From Polyporus tsugae (taxonomy: Eukaryota > Basidiomycota > Agaricomycetes > Polyporales > Polyporaceae): DNA of 64,000 nucleotides. The position numbers were made by a program, and so were the translations under genes. The DNA lies in NCBI GenBank assembly GCA_024305745.1, contig JAHRBS010000012.1, positions 1,121,001-1,185,000 of the forward strand, given 5' to 3'. The notes under the pieces were generated by a model. The model had not been told where the DNA came from, searched no databases, and worked only from the letters and a program-made list of their open reading frames with translations. Below, one piece after another: positions 1-11,555 of this stretch; the stretch's first letter is position 1; each line of letters opens with the position of its first letter.

Positions 1-833
1 TGGCCGAACTCGAAGTATGTGGTCGACCTGGCAGACAACGCAGCTTGTACGAAGGTATGCCTGCCTTCCTCCGCCCTGATCTTACTAGCCGGCTGATCGC
101 CTGTGCCCTCAGATCCAGCTGATGCCGCGCATCCCTGGTGAGCTCTGCCAGCTCTGGCGCCCCGACGGTAAGCACTCCTTCCATCTCAGTGGCCCATGTG
201 CTAAGACTCCTGTGTTAGAGCGGGGACGTGTCCCTGATGCGAGCGAGGCTCCTGCCGTCGCGGTCTGCCATGCAGCACCAGACTTCGCCCCTGGGACATA
301 CTACGTGCTGTTGAACGCTCGGGGCAGGACGGCGATGGACCTCAGCGGGGCCGACAGCACGAGCATCATCGGGTACCCCAAGCACGGCGGGCTGAACCAG
401 CAGTGGGAGTTCATTCCGAGCGGACACGGCTGCTTCATCCGCTGTGTGCGGCCATCCGAGGATGGGCACGGGCTCTACCTCGCTCTCGACTGCGGTGGTG
501 CGCGGGACTGTGCGCCGGTCGTGGCGAGCGCGCACCCGATCGCTTGGAACGTCGAGCAGACCGGCGAGGGCATCATGTGCGTCGGGTCCTGTCCGCGATT
601 TCTCTGTCACGCGCCGCTGATTGTGATGGCTTCACGCAGAATATCGTGGCCGAACTCGAAGTTTGTGTTCGACCTGGCAGACAATGCGGCTTGCACGAAG
701 GTACGCCTGCCTTCTTCCGCCCTGATCCTGGTTGGCTGATCACCTGTGCCCTCAGATCCAACTGAAGCCCCTCATTCCCGGCGAGCTCTGTCAGCTCTGG
801 CGCTCCACTGAAGTGACGGCGGAATGCAAGTAG
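1..833 (+). CDS. Ricin-B-type lectin (beta-trefoil) repeat protein, 3' part
   Basis: Carbohydrate-binding beta-trefoil protein, cut by the window edge. The readable part holds the end of one lectin unit (1-167) and then a full unit. Exons read from splice signals are about 1-54, 113-167, 276-575, about 640-697 and about 757-833, ending with TAG at 831-833. Typical fungal ricin-B-lectin features are GTYYVLLNARG near the unit start, then MDLSGAD, SIIGYPKHGG and NQQWEF, and a repeated unit end reading FDLADNAACTK then IPGELCQLW. The two unit ends are close copies including their intron, so the gene grew by internal duplication. The 108-nt segment 168-275 could be a retained intron because it keeps frame. 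No catalytic domain is visible, so this looks like a lectin. Sugar specificity cannot be told from sequence. Confidence 0.75.
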
Positions 834-2738
834 GGCGTAAGGTCGGAGTTATCACCCAAGGCCATTCGGGACACCAAGGCACTATAGAGCGGGGGTAAGG
901 TTTGTCGACGATTGCAAGTAAAAGACTCGGAATGTTGCAGGTACAAGACTCGGAATGTCGCGCGTGTATACAGTCCAATGGAAAGATCCTTGATTACTTC
1001 CTTACACTACGACACCCACTACGCACCTTGCACCCCTGGCGAGAACAACAATGGCATGGAGGTCAGTGAGACACACAGTGTGCCGCCTCGACCCCACACG
1101 ACCGAGACTGTCATTGTCAACCCAGCTGCACGACACGACACCGTCCACAACGACGATGACTACCGCGATAATCACCTTCATAGAGGTGACGCGCAGTGAC
1201 CGAAGTACGAAGACGATATGCACATAGCCTAAAATTATTATTACACAGACCCAAAATGAATGTGATACGATTCCGAGGCGCCATGCGGCGTCTGCTCCCC
1301 GCCCCGTCCGCATTGCGAGCTCCACAAACAAATAATGAGAAGCCTCTCTGGAGGAGCCCGCCGAACGGCTCCTCCACTGCCGTCAGGCGCAATCACCTCT
1401 TCCCCTCCGTGCTCAGGAAGATATCAGGCCCGTCCTGCAGGTCGTAGTTGAAGTTGAAGTTGAACGTTCAAGTGACGTTCAACCGGCTGTTCCGAGACGT
1501 GTTGAGTCACCCGAATTGCGGCCGGGGTTTGGCCGAACCTAGATTGCGTTCGAACGTCAGCCCGGGCCGGCCCGATTTGGAGGCGCAGTCGCACAATTTA
1601 ACCTGAACAACCCCGGTACTGTACCGCGACTGGTTTGCTGTAGTCTTACCGCCAAGACTGGGGCCTTGTCAAGGCCTTGTGCACGTACGATCATCTATCC
1701 TTCTGGGGAAATGGTCTGTTCCTATGCTGTCTTTTACGAACCAACGGACGACGACGCCTTGCCCACGTGTACTGAGCATATGCGGCCAACGCCAGAATAA
1801 GACGCGGTACGTCTGGGTTCATGATGATTATATTTATCATGCTGACACCTGACTAGGACTGACCGTTCTCCTCCGTCAGTCCCTGGGGCCTGAGCTCGAT
1901 GGCTCGGAGTTATGTAAGCAGTTTGTGGAAGTGAGTCGAATTGCAACAATTTGCATGTCTATTCACATCTCCCTGTCCTATGAACTCTCTTGCGTTGCGT
2001 CGGCTGTTCGTATTTTGGCATCTGTTGATATCTCAATCTTGGGCATCAAGGCAAATTCGTCCGTACCCAGCGTGGATTTACGATCTAACTCCGAACCTTC
2101 ATGGCATGCAGACCGCAATGTCATTCCTAAGTATGTGGGGCTGATATTGCCATCCTTTCCTTATACTTATACAAAGGTTCGGCTTCAGGCACGGGATCCG
2201 TTTACTTGGGAAGGGATTGGCCAACGAGCCTCGGAGGATGGGTTCTAGGTGCGGAGATGATGTTTGCCACGTAAGTACACTACGCTCCCGGTTTCTTCTT
2301 GGCGTCCCCCCTCTTCCAGAGTCATAGAGAGAGAGAGTCAGACAGAACCCGATATCATGTTTAAATCGCAGCTGCTGAATGTGGGCAGGCCCCCAGACAC
2401 ATGCAGGTCTTGATGGATGCGCTGGGGAAGCATGTTAACGCTCTCACCTTGTGCACAGTGCACTGTGATTTCTAGGTTCGAACCCAGACGTGATTCGGTC
2501 CGGGTGGTTCTCTGATGGACAAGCTACTTCTATCGGCGTTGCCAATGAAGCAAATGCCCATTGGACTCGGGCGTCTAACCGGAAATAAACGTGCGTCATT
2601 CAAGCATCGTTCTTCCGCATGGTCAGATGCAATTATAGCAGTAACGTAATTCAAATAAAACCCAACCACGGTCAGTCAAGATGTCGTATATAAGGCTCGC
2701 GGACGCTCCGGCAACAGTCCCAGCGAAGAGCAGACAAG
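834..2738. other. Intergenic, no supported gene
   Basis: I see no convincing coding region on either strand. Short open frames here lack splice logic, domain patterns or signal peptides. Minor structures are three tandem GTTGAA units at 1447-1464 that run into an inverted GTTGAACGTTCAA-type repeat, and a GA-rich run near 2325-2340. The last part should contain the promoter of the phytase-like gene. Confidence 0.6.
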
Positions 2739-4723
2739 ATGACAGTGGCCTTCGTGTGGATTCGGATTCTCGCCGCACTTTCCCTCCAGGTCGCGACCTC
2801 CTACGGCCTCCCCTCCCGGGCTCGCGAGGAACCTGATCCCTCCTATGCGGTGCACGTGAAGCTGGGTGGGAAGAAATACATTAACAAGGTTTGTCCAGGG
2901 TTCCGATGACGGGAAAGGCTGAGATTTTAGACCGATCACAGGGATTGGTCGCCTTTGGATTAATCCCATCTAACTTTACCGACTCTACTGGTGCGTTGAC
3001 AAAAGAATCAGTGCAGTAATTGGGTTTCTCATTGACCAATTCAAAATAGGCGACACGCTGGGAGGCATTGGGAGCGCGATCGCTCTCAAGAGAGGCAGCT
3101 TCGCCAAAAACTCCAACGGCACTTTTACGGGGACGATTATTGCCCAACCCGACAGAGGGTTCAACGTGTATGTCTTGTTACGACTCCCAAGACCTACGAG
3201 GGCATATTGACATGTGTGGATGTACAGCGACGGGACCATTGACTGGCAAGGCCGCCAGCAAGTGATCGATTTCGTTCTTTCGCCCTACTACGGCACAGAC
3301 AATCTCGACTTCAGCGACGGCCTGAAAACCCTGCAGCTCACGTATCGCGACACCCTCTTGTACACCGAGAGGAACGACTCGAAGACGACGGGTCTGGATG
3401 CACTCGCTGTACGTCCGGCGACTGCGGTGGACCCTCCGTTGCCGGAGGCCCCTTCGAATGACCATATGTCTCTGGACGCCGAAGGCCTTGCACTCAACGC
3501 TGACGGAACGTAAGTAAACGGAACCGTTAGTCAATTCAAGGACAGTTTAAGGACTTTTTTGCACAGATTTTGGACAAGCGACGAGTACGGCCCGTACATC
3601 TATCTGTTCAACGGGAAGGGCGGGCTCGTCCAAGCCATCGAACCTCCCAAAGCAATCATTCCCTTCATCAACGGTCAACTCAACTTCACCTCTGAAACGG
3701 ACCCCGACACTGGTCGCTCAGGGAACCAAGGTGTGTTTCTCATGATACCATTTTCAGGCATGTCCAATCGAAAGCATTCACCATGTAGGTTTCGAGGGAT
3801 TGACTGTCAGCGCGGACGGCAACACGATATATGCGCTCCTCCAGTCCGCGACCATCCAGGATGGCGGCGGGGACAAGTCGACGTCTCGCTACACCCGTCT
3901 GGTCGCGTTCAACATATCTGCCCCTCTTGCTGTGAAGCCCCCTCTCGTAGGAGAGTGGGTTGTTCCACTGCCGCAAACCAACAAGGGCAAGACGATCGCC
4001 TCGAGCGAACTGCACCTCGTCAGCGGGAACGTCTTCCTCGTGCTCTCGCGCGACAGCGATGGCCACGGTGGCGATGACAGCAAATCCTCCTACAAGTACG
4101 CTTCTAATGTGGTGGATTCACATGAAAGCCATAACTGACCATGCGGTGTTCCGACAGGCAAGCAGACCTCATTGACATTACCAACGCGACCGATATCCAC
4201 AACACCAAGTTCGACGACCCCAGCAACCCCATTGCCACGGACGGAGAGCTGGACGACAGTATCAACCCTGCCACTTACGTCTCCTTCGTCAGCTTCATCG
4301 ACAGCGTCCAGCTCGCCCGGTTCGGCGTCCACAACGGTGTGTGCATAGTTCTGCGTAACGCGTTCGTGTACCTTGCTCATCGCAGCCTGACCTTCTAGGC
4401 AACCCTGTCGACCAGACCCTCATCGACGCCAAGTGGGAGTCGCTCGCGCTCGCGCCGGCTGGCGATCCGGACTACCCGAACGACTACTTCTTGTTCACTG
4501 CGGTAAGCCACCTCGCCGAGTCTGCCGCGGGTCTTTGTATTCGTGGACGGGCTGACCTTCTGGTTTTCCTCAGGCGGATAACGACTTCATCACCACGCAA
4601 GGGATCTCGCTCGGCCAACCGTACAATGCGGGCTTGGACAACGACAACCAGATGATGGTGTTCAGGGTGACCCTCCCTGGCGCGACGGTTCCCGGCGTGA
4701 CTGCTGAAGAATGCGACAAGTAG
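2739..4723 (+). CDS. Secreted phytase-like (esterase-like) domain protein
   Basis: The spliced product of roughly 480 residues starts at 2739 with a signal peptide (hydrophobic stretch ending near SYGLPS). It matches the layout of the esterase-like-activity-of-phytase family (Pfam PF13449), a predicted beta-propeller: LGGIGSAIAL early, then MSLDAEGLALNADGTFWTSDE, YIYLFNGKGG, GFEGLTVSADGNTIYALLQS, RLVAFNISAP, and a C-terminal KWESLALAP followed by DYFLFTAADNDFIT. About eight short GT-AG introns are needed, for example after 2888, near 2993, 3169-3226, 3509-3566 and 4078-4157. The downstream frames join cleanly across them to TAG at 4721-4723. Substrate is unknown; family members are annotated from bacterial phytase-like esterases, so phosphate release is only a possibility. 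The neighbours give no pathway. Confidence 0.8.
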
Positions 4724-5179
4724 GCATTAGACACTAGACGTCGGGATGGGTATTGCATTCTTGCTGTTGCACGCTTTCGAATCGAGAGCACATGCCGACC
4801 GTTGGCATTCCTTCTGCGGAATCCATTACAGCCGTTCCTTCACGTTTTCGCGCCAAGCAGGTAGCATCCGATTTCGGATTCAGGTTCATGTCCGCCGAAT
4901 GAGGCTTGGAAGATAATCTCAAGAGATATTTCGGTATTAACCTTGAAGGTGTCAAGTTGTTCAATATTTCAATATTCACTAGAAGTCCTCACTGGCAGCT
5001 GGTCGGTGCACAGCTGTACGTCTATTGAACTTGTACATCAGCTCTGATGAAATATCCATCTTCTTTCCTAGACCGATAATCACGTCCCCCTTAGACTCAC
5101 CCGCACGAGTTGCGAAAGATTTGACAAGCCAAAGTAGCGCCTTAGGCGTCGCGCGTTCATTCCCCTTTTCCGTACCGTC
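4724..5179. other. Intergenic
   Basis: Non-coding spacer between the phytase-like gene and the JmjC remnant. It includes an AT-rich stretch around 4960-4980 with repeated AATATT. No gene or RNA signal is visible. Confidence 0.6.
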
Positions 5180-6854
5180 ATGACGTCACTAACAACCTCC
5201 CAACCAAACCAACGCAGGTTTCTACGACTTAGATGCATGCAAATGATCACGATACGGACACGAACACCTCGCATCGGGTCCAAAGTCCTCCAGCTGCAGC
5301 TCGCAAGCGTCTCGCAGCCTTCGAAGCGATACTTCTCCGCGCTGGACGGTGCGCCGCATACACCGACGTAGAGACCCACGAACCTCGCGCTTCCGCACAC
5401 CCGAAGCCGCCGCCGCCCGACGGCTCCTTCTTGCGCCTGAAAACCAAGTCCGTCCCTTTGGCCCCGGCCTCGCTCGCGTCCAGCCCTGACAAGTTCCTCA
5501 AGTACCTCCAGTCCGGCCAGGCGTCGCCCGTGACGCCCCTCCCGGAGTCGCGAGAAGCCACGCGGCGCCGAGACGCTGCTCCGGACGCTCCGCGCAGACC
5601 CTCAGCGACCAGCTCGTCGGTGTCGAGGACGGAGTGGACAACCGCATGTCGGACCAGCTGGGGGTGTACCTGGACTGGCTGACGGACTACAGGAAGCTCG
5701 CTTGTTCACCGGACCAGAATTGGCTGTATCTCGCGCAGTGACGGGCTCACGAAGAGGTGCGCAGGCGTACGCCGTGGATGTACGCGCTGCTTTTGTGACA
5801 TGGGCGATGCTTTGTCTTAGGCTCCAGGGCTGCACAACGTGGTGAAGACCCTGCCGTTGCTCATCCCGCTTCTGGAAAAGGAGAAGGTGGACTTGTACCA
5901 GTCTGCGTTGTTTGTTGGGCCCGTTGGTGCGGTGAGTGGTTGGTCGCCTTCCTTGAGATGTCCATAAACTGCGCATGATGGCCGCGATGCATTCGTGTGG
6001 AACGTTTGAGCATGGTGCTGCTGCGCATATGTGGACGAGCGCATGCTACTTGGCTGCTGCACCTCGCCGATCGTCCCGTTTCTGAAGAAACACGCCGTTA
6101 TCAGATGGGCCATAGGTGTAAGCCCGAGAGTGGTCTCTTGGGAGGTCAACGGGCAACCTCAAGGTGGGTGAAGTATCTCGGACGACTGACATTGCTCGTG
6201 TTTTCCGAGAGGTCTCCTAAACACGAGTCCAGTTCGTGATACTGAGTCGTCAGTCCCTGGGAAGCTGACTGAGCGGGGCGTTCCAGGACGTACCTGCACA
6301 GAAAGTTGGCGCAAGAGCACTCACGCCTCGCGGATTCGAACCTGTCTGTACTGCATACATCCTGCACGAAGCTAATCCGGATCTTCTTTATCCTCGTGTC
6401 AAGAGGGTAGGACTGACGCTTATTCCAGGTTAGCCCCCTGCAGGCTGCACACCGATCCGTACTATAACCTCTACAATCTCTTCGCGTCGTCGGGACCGTC
6501 CGTCTTCTGCAAACACATTGTACCCCCTCTGCGTCAGAATACCTTACCAGAATGGACGACGCAATGCTGCATAATACGTCATTCGTCGAGTTCTTCCTCC
6601 AGCGGACAAACTCTGGTGACGACAAGTTCGACGTGGGTCTCGACCCAAGGTACCGGTCAATACCGCCAGAGACGGCAAAGGCCCTGCTGCAGACCGAGGG
6701 CACGCAAAGCTGCGTCCTCCAAGAAGGCGACACGCTCCTTGTGCCTCGCAGGTGGCACCGCGCGGAGAACGTGGTGGGACCCAGCGCTGCTGCAAATGGG
6801 AAGAAAAGAGGGTGGACCGCCGGCGTGGGCTGGTGGTTCCTCCAGCGGTCTTAA
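5180..6854 (+). pseudogene. Decayed JmjC / cupin-like (KDM8/JMJD5-type) oxygenase
   Basis: Fragments in changing frames add up to a Fe(II)/2-oxoglutarate-type JmjC or cupin_8 protein resembling KDM8/JMJD5. Near 5590-5730 the frame reads MSDQLGVYLDWLTDYRKLA. It then meets an in-frame TGA at 5739-5741 and continues as RAHEE. At 5894-5935 comes VDLYQSALFVGPVGA. After a long gap (intron or insertion) comes LHTDPYYNLYNLFASSG, with the expected metal-binding His (6448-6450) and Asp (6454-6456). The last part reads MDDAMLHNTSFVEFFLQ, LQEGDTLLVPRRWHRAENV (second metal His at 6755-6757) and GVGWWFL before the stop at 6854. Besides the TGA there is a GCTGCA-type short duplication just before the HxD and a frame change at about 6500-6545. 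The 5' boundary is uncertain. If sequencing errors explain the lesions the gene could be live, but several independent breaks argue for a pseudogene. Confidence 0.6.
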
Positions 6855-7727
6855 GGTTCGTGGATCGTCAATCGTGTTATGTAGTGATCGGGCGGCGAAC
6901 ATTCGGAAGGCTGAAGAACGGTCGAGAGGCCATGGGCACCGATCGCGGTCGTGCAGAATCGAAGACGAAGGTGACGGCAGGCGACGGCGTTTCCTGGAGC
7001 GGCGTTCCTTTGTATCTGGGGTGAGGGGAGCTGCAGCGGTCTAGGCCGAAGAGGTACCCGACACACGAGGTGAGTGTTCGCGAAAGGTTGCCAGAGAGAC
7101 TATAGGCTGAAGGTTGTTTTGCAGACACGCCTGTCCTTGGGATGAGGTAATTGGAGGCCATAATGGCGTACTCGCGCGCGGTACAAGTTGGTCTCACCAG
7201 ATATTGGGGTGACGCTCGGGGTACAGGGGTGGGCGACTCGTGTTATGTCTGACTGAGTTGTAGGAAAACGTGTAATTATGCGATGCGATGCAAGGACGGT
7301 GTTGCAAGCGTGTGTGGTGTGTGCATTTCAAGTTGTGTGTTTTGGGGGAGGGGGGCAGTACTGGAGGATCGGACATGGTTTGTGAGCACGCTTGGCTGCT
7401 TGATCGAGTAGAGGCGAGGCAGTGATGCGCGAATTAGCTGTCCTAGGGTCAGGTGCGACCCTCCTGCGAGCAGGAGGTGAGTGGGAGGGCGTGAGCGTGA
7501 GCGTTGGGCTGCGTTGGGCAAGCTGCGGGTGTGGGAACAATAGGCAGAACGGGCGTCTGTTGTGGAGGCCGTCTGGGGTGGCCGTATCGAGCAGGCGTTG
7601 AGAGAGAGGCTCTGGAGGCCTCCGACTCGCCCTCCTCGCACGTCCATCACAGCCCCACGACTATCGCCTAGAAATACGTCCTAATGTCTTCCTAGTCGCT
7701 GCACCCCCTCGTTCTCTCCCTCCTGCC
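6855..7727. other. Intergenic, upstream of ATG13
   Basis: No gene is supported on either strand. G-rich in places on the plus strand (for example around 7345-7360). The pyrimidine-rich stretch just before 7728 probably belongs to the ATG13 promoter and leader. Confidence 0.55.
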
Positions 7728-10407
7728 ATGTCCAATGAGACCCAGAAGGCCGACCAGATAGCTCACAGGTTATACTCTAAACTCTCCCTAGTTGTCAATC
7801 ATGCACGAGCTACGGTTGAGCCATCCCCTACCGCAAAGGTTGACAAATGGGTGAGCACAACTACTCCTTGCATCCAGATATATGCTTTGACCAGGCCTTG
7901 GTCGCTGCAGTTCAACCTCGAGACTCCAGACCCGGAGCTCTTCAAAGAGCACACCCGTATCTATCGCTCCATCTCAACTTCGCACGTCGTCCCTCTCTTC
8001 CAACTCCAAGTTCTCTTGTGCGTCCCTGAACTAGCTACGAACCAAGTACTTGTCTACATCGCTCCGGACTCCTCTCGCGTGCGCATCGACCCCACTCCGC
8101 GCTACATAGTCCTCGAGTCCTGGAACCTCGACTATGTCCAGCACCGCGACAACCGTCACCAGACCCAGGACGTGGCTCCCTCGACGATGTACAAGCACGG
8201 CATCCCCCTCTTCCGCAGCATATTCACCCTCCTTCGAGTTCTACCCGCCTGGAAGCTCGCCCGTCGCCTCCGAAGGCGTGTCGGGGGCAATCGAAACGGC
8301 AACTTTAGCATACAGTTGCGCGTCGACGGACATGACGGAGACATTCGCGCGGATGAAGTATTGAGCTTAGGTGAGTACGACACCTCTGTCAGTTATTGTT
8401 TGTCCCTGCCTTCTCTGCCATAACATCGGCACACGCGTCCCGTATCCACATTCGATCGGCCGGCCCTATTTCCTTCTGGTGTCCTTGGGTCGTCGGTTCC
8501 GCAACCACAATGACTGACTTGATCGATGATTCCCCACTCTTCCTCGTAACCAGATACAGCTCCTCCCGCGCTGGACCCGGTCCTCAAGAAGGAAAGGCAT
8601 TCGCTGTCCCCCATCACACACCCCATGGGCGAGCTCGCCGTCTCCGTGGCGTACTTAACGTCCCCCAACTTCCAGCTCGACACGCTTGAGTCCCTCCTCT
8701 CCTCCCGCTTCCTCTCCCTCGAAGAAGGTCCCGACTTCACCCCCACCCTCATTAAGAACCAACAACGGGATAGCATCACCGGGTCCCCGGGCAGCCTGCC
8801 CCTTCGTACGTCACTGCCAACCTCGCCCCCACGCTCTGTCGCGGACCGGTTTGTTATTTCCCCAACACCTGCAGCCCCCACCACGTCGACCCACGCTCAC
8901 GGACGGACGACGTCGTTCTCGTCCACGCAGGGCATCAAGGGCAGCCCCGCGGGGAGCCCACGGCTGGGGAATATCCCGCTGCCGATCTCGCGGAACTTTT
9001 CGGGCGCGGGGATGGGCACGTCTGGGGTATCGGACTCGTCGTCGATAAGACAAGGCGCGGGCTCGATTGGCTCTAGGGAGGAGGTATCAGCGCTTGCGGC
9101 GCGTATGCGTAGGGAGAGCCTTCAGGGACGCAGCTCGGTGAGTGATGCAGATCTTGTTCGAGAAGGGACGATGTTTGCGCTGACGCTGACGTGAACCTTC
9201 TTGTGTTGTGGCACTATTTCGTTATGTTGTATAGACAGAGTCTCCGACTGGTGTTCCAATACGGCGCACTCCAATCACGACCGTCAATGCGTTCAAGTCG
9301 TCGACCATGTCATCTGGCTCACCCTCGTTCCATTCACCGTCCCCGTCATTACGGACGCAGTCTCCACTCTCGACTGCCGCTGGGCCGTCGCTCCCTGGCC
9401 GCCCAGCACAGTCGCCGACATCGTCACGTGTACCACCGTCGCCTGTCGGGACTGGACATAATTTTCCCACTTTCCCTGTTACGTCAGTGCGGCCATCGCC
9501 ACCATTCGTGCCGTCGAACCTGGGTTCCGGCCGGCCGTCATCTGTGGACCTATCGGGCGGCCCTTCTGGCGCGTCGCCGAGAGCACAAGGGAAGCGGTAC
9601 TCGAGCAGTTTCGGCCAGCGGTACCTGACGCCAAGTGGTACTTCGGGAGAGGGAAGCCCGAGGGGGAGCCCCGGAACTGGAGCGAGCGAGGTGGATAAGG
9701 TGCGTTTTTCTATTCTGCTACTTCGCCGGGCACTTTCTTATGCACGTTTATGCTAGGTTCCCGCATATCTGAGTGGCAACACCGACGAAGACGATATTTC
9801 CGCCTTCGTACAGGAGATCGCCGCGCGTAAACCTCTGTCCAGCGGGCGAGAAGGGTCCGAGTCCCCCGTGCCACCGCCGGCCGATACCCGCACATCAACA
9901 ATTCATGAGGAGTCCGAGTCTGCGCGCTCCAGCGACGTTGTGCTGCGACAGCGCACGATGTCGACGCCTGTCCTTACGACGGAGAGCGCGGTGGACGAGC
10001 ACCTGAGGGACATGAGGGCCGCGTTCATGGCGTCGCTCGAAGTGTTCGGGTCGCGAGGAGGCGCAAGACGGGAAGCCAGTGGATCGACGGACCGCACCGC
10101 GACCGGCCCCACGTCAACTTCGCGTCGGCCCCTTGTGGACCCCATCGCATACTCGGGCGCGGCGCGGAGAGAGGGCCCGCTCGGGGACTCGGCGGCAGGA
10201 GACGAGTCGCCGAGCTCGCAGCAGGACAGCGGTGTCACTTCTGGGCCGGCGGGAGGCTTGCCCCTTCCTCCCGCGTATGTGCGCCCGAGGCTATCGTCGA
10301 CGGGGAGCGGGTTTAGTATCGCGTCGGAGGAGGTGCTCGGGCGGATGGATCCTGAACTGGGGGGAAGCGATGAGAGGCGGAATGAGAGGGGCCCCCTTGG
10401 AAGGTGA
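7728..10407 (+). CDS. ATG13: Autophagy-related protein 13 (ATG13)
   Basis: Regulatory subunit of the Atg1 kinase complex that starts autophagosome formation at the phagophore assembly site. Five exons (7728-7850, 7911-8370, 8554-9137, 9235-9699, 9757-10407) join in frame to about 760 residues. The N-terminal third is the HORMA domain: QIAHRLYSKLSLVVNHAR, KWFNLETPD, VPLFQLQVLLC, RYIVLESWNLDYV, MYKHGIPLFRSIFTLLR and VAYLTSPNFQLD. The remainder is long, Ser/Pro-rich and probably disordered, as in all fungal Atg13. It carries two short conserved blocks, KRYSSSFGQRY at about 9596-9628 and DEDDISAFVQEIAARKPL, in the region that contacts Atg1 and Atg17 in yeast. TOR phosphorylation of the disordered part is family knowledge, not seen here. 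The start is the only sensible ATG before QIAHRLYSK. Confidence 0.93.
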
Positions 10408-11169
10408 GCTGTGACGGACGGTGGATGGTGGATGAACAGGACGGCGGGAGGTCGAGGGCCAGGGGGATGGCTTTGGGGTGAAGTGGATGGCTAGCCGTCT
10501 GCCGAAGGACACCACTTGATACGACCTGCGCATTGATTGACAACATCAAAAGCTACGACATCATCCACCTCGATATTCCCGTCGTCGTCGTGTCACACGC
10601 CCCACCACACGAGTCCTCGGAATCCACTTCGGTTGCCTGCCGCTCATCCTCGCCTCCCACTGGCTCCGTGTCCACCTCAAGCCATTGCCTGTTACTCATT
10701 ATGATCTCGCTTATGTAGCATGCATTTATCGTTATTCTGTGGACGTTTGGACTACGTCCTGGGCTGCCGGCAGTGGTAGTACTCGCCCAGCTGTTGCATT
10801 ATTAGTTCTCTCTCTCTCTCTGGATCCCTTGCACATATATACTCTCTGTACCTCCTCTTTATCTTTCCCACCTCATCACCATCGACATACCTCGCTGTCC
10901 CCCATGCGTTCAAGGGCACACATCTCGCGTTCCTGTATGGCATCTGCCACTCGCCATCCCCCCTTCCCTAATCACGTTCCGGCCCTTAAGCTCCCCCACG
11001 CATACGACCACCTGCTACGTGCTGTGTTCATAGATTCTTCAGTGTACACTTGCAATATACCACATCTCCCCACCGCTCTCAGATGTACTTCTGTCCAGAA
11101 GGATTAAGTATGGAGCTCTTGATGTGTGCGGCCATGTGTCCATATTGTATTATAAGGGACATAGTACAG
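10408..11169. other. Intergenic between ATG13 and tRNA-Tyr
   Basis: Holds a CT microsatellite near 10806-10820 and a TATA-like ACATATATAC at about 10834-10843, followed by a 67-codon open frame from 10904. That frame has no recognisable pattern and is not called. Confidence 0.5.
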
Positions 11170-11257
11170 CCTTCGATAGCTCAGTTGGAAGAGCGTGAGA
11201 CTGTAATGGATAACATGGGCAATCTCAATGTCGCTGGTTCGATCCCGGCTCGAAGGA
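11170..11257 (+). tRNA. tRNA-Tyr (anticodon GTA) with 15-nt intron
   Basis: A full cloverleaf can be drawn: acceptor CCTTCGA (11170-11176) with TCGAAGG (11250-11256) and discriminator A; D arm GCTC/GAGC; anticodon stem TGAGA/TCTCA with loop bases CTGTA; T arm GCTGG-TTCGATC-CCGGC. The anticodon is GTA (11203-11205), decoding tyrosine. The loop is interrupted after position 37 by a 15-nt intron (11207-11221), the standard site for nuclear tRNA-Tyr introns. A run of six T residues starts at about 11261. Confidence 0.95.
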
Positions 11258-11259
11258 CA

Positions 11260-11266
11260 TTTTTTG
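11260..11266 (+). terminator. Pol III T-run terminator of tRNA-Tyr
   Basis: ATTTTTT immediately downstream of the tRNA 3' end, the usual RNA polymerase III stop signal. Confidence 0.8.
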
Positions 11267-11404
11267 GGAATTCCCGATACCGGAAGGTCTCTAAGAGGGT
11301 GGATCGCCGTCTCGGATCTGACAAAACCACGTGATGACGCGTGACTTTTGCGTCATAATGCGTCACAAATGGCGTCCTGGTCTCGGTCGCTCGGCGATGT
11401 GGCG

Positions 11405-11520
11405 CCGGCGCCGGCGCGCCGCCTCTCTCTCGTGTACCACCACCACCACTACCACTACCGCTGCCTCCGTCATCGCTGCTGCAGCGATACCTACCGCTAC
11501 TGCTACCACTGCTACACAGT
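11405..11520. repeat. Low-complexity GC palindrome and (TAC/CAC)n run
   Basis: GCGCCGGCGCCGGCGCGCC at about 11402-11420 is strongly self-complementary. It is followed at about 11436-11515 by imperfect CAC/TAC/GCT triplet repeats. Simple-sequence DNA at the edge of the decayed retropepsin-like region. Confidence 0.6.
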
Positions 11521-11555
11521 GAGGTTTTACCGCGTAGCGAGGATTTCAGTTCGCC

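Noticed and set aside
215..610. Open frame of 131 codons on the minus strand
   Set aside because: It lies fully opposite the lectin exons and has no pattern of its own; a shadow of GC-rich coding sequence.
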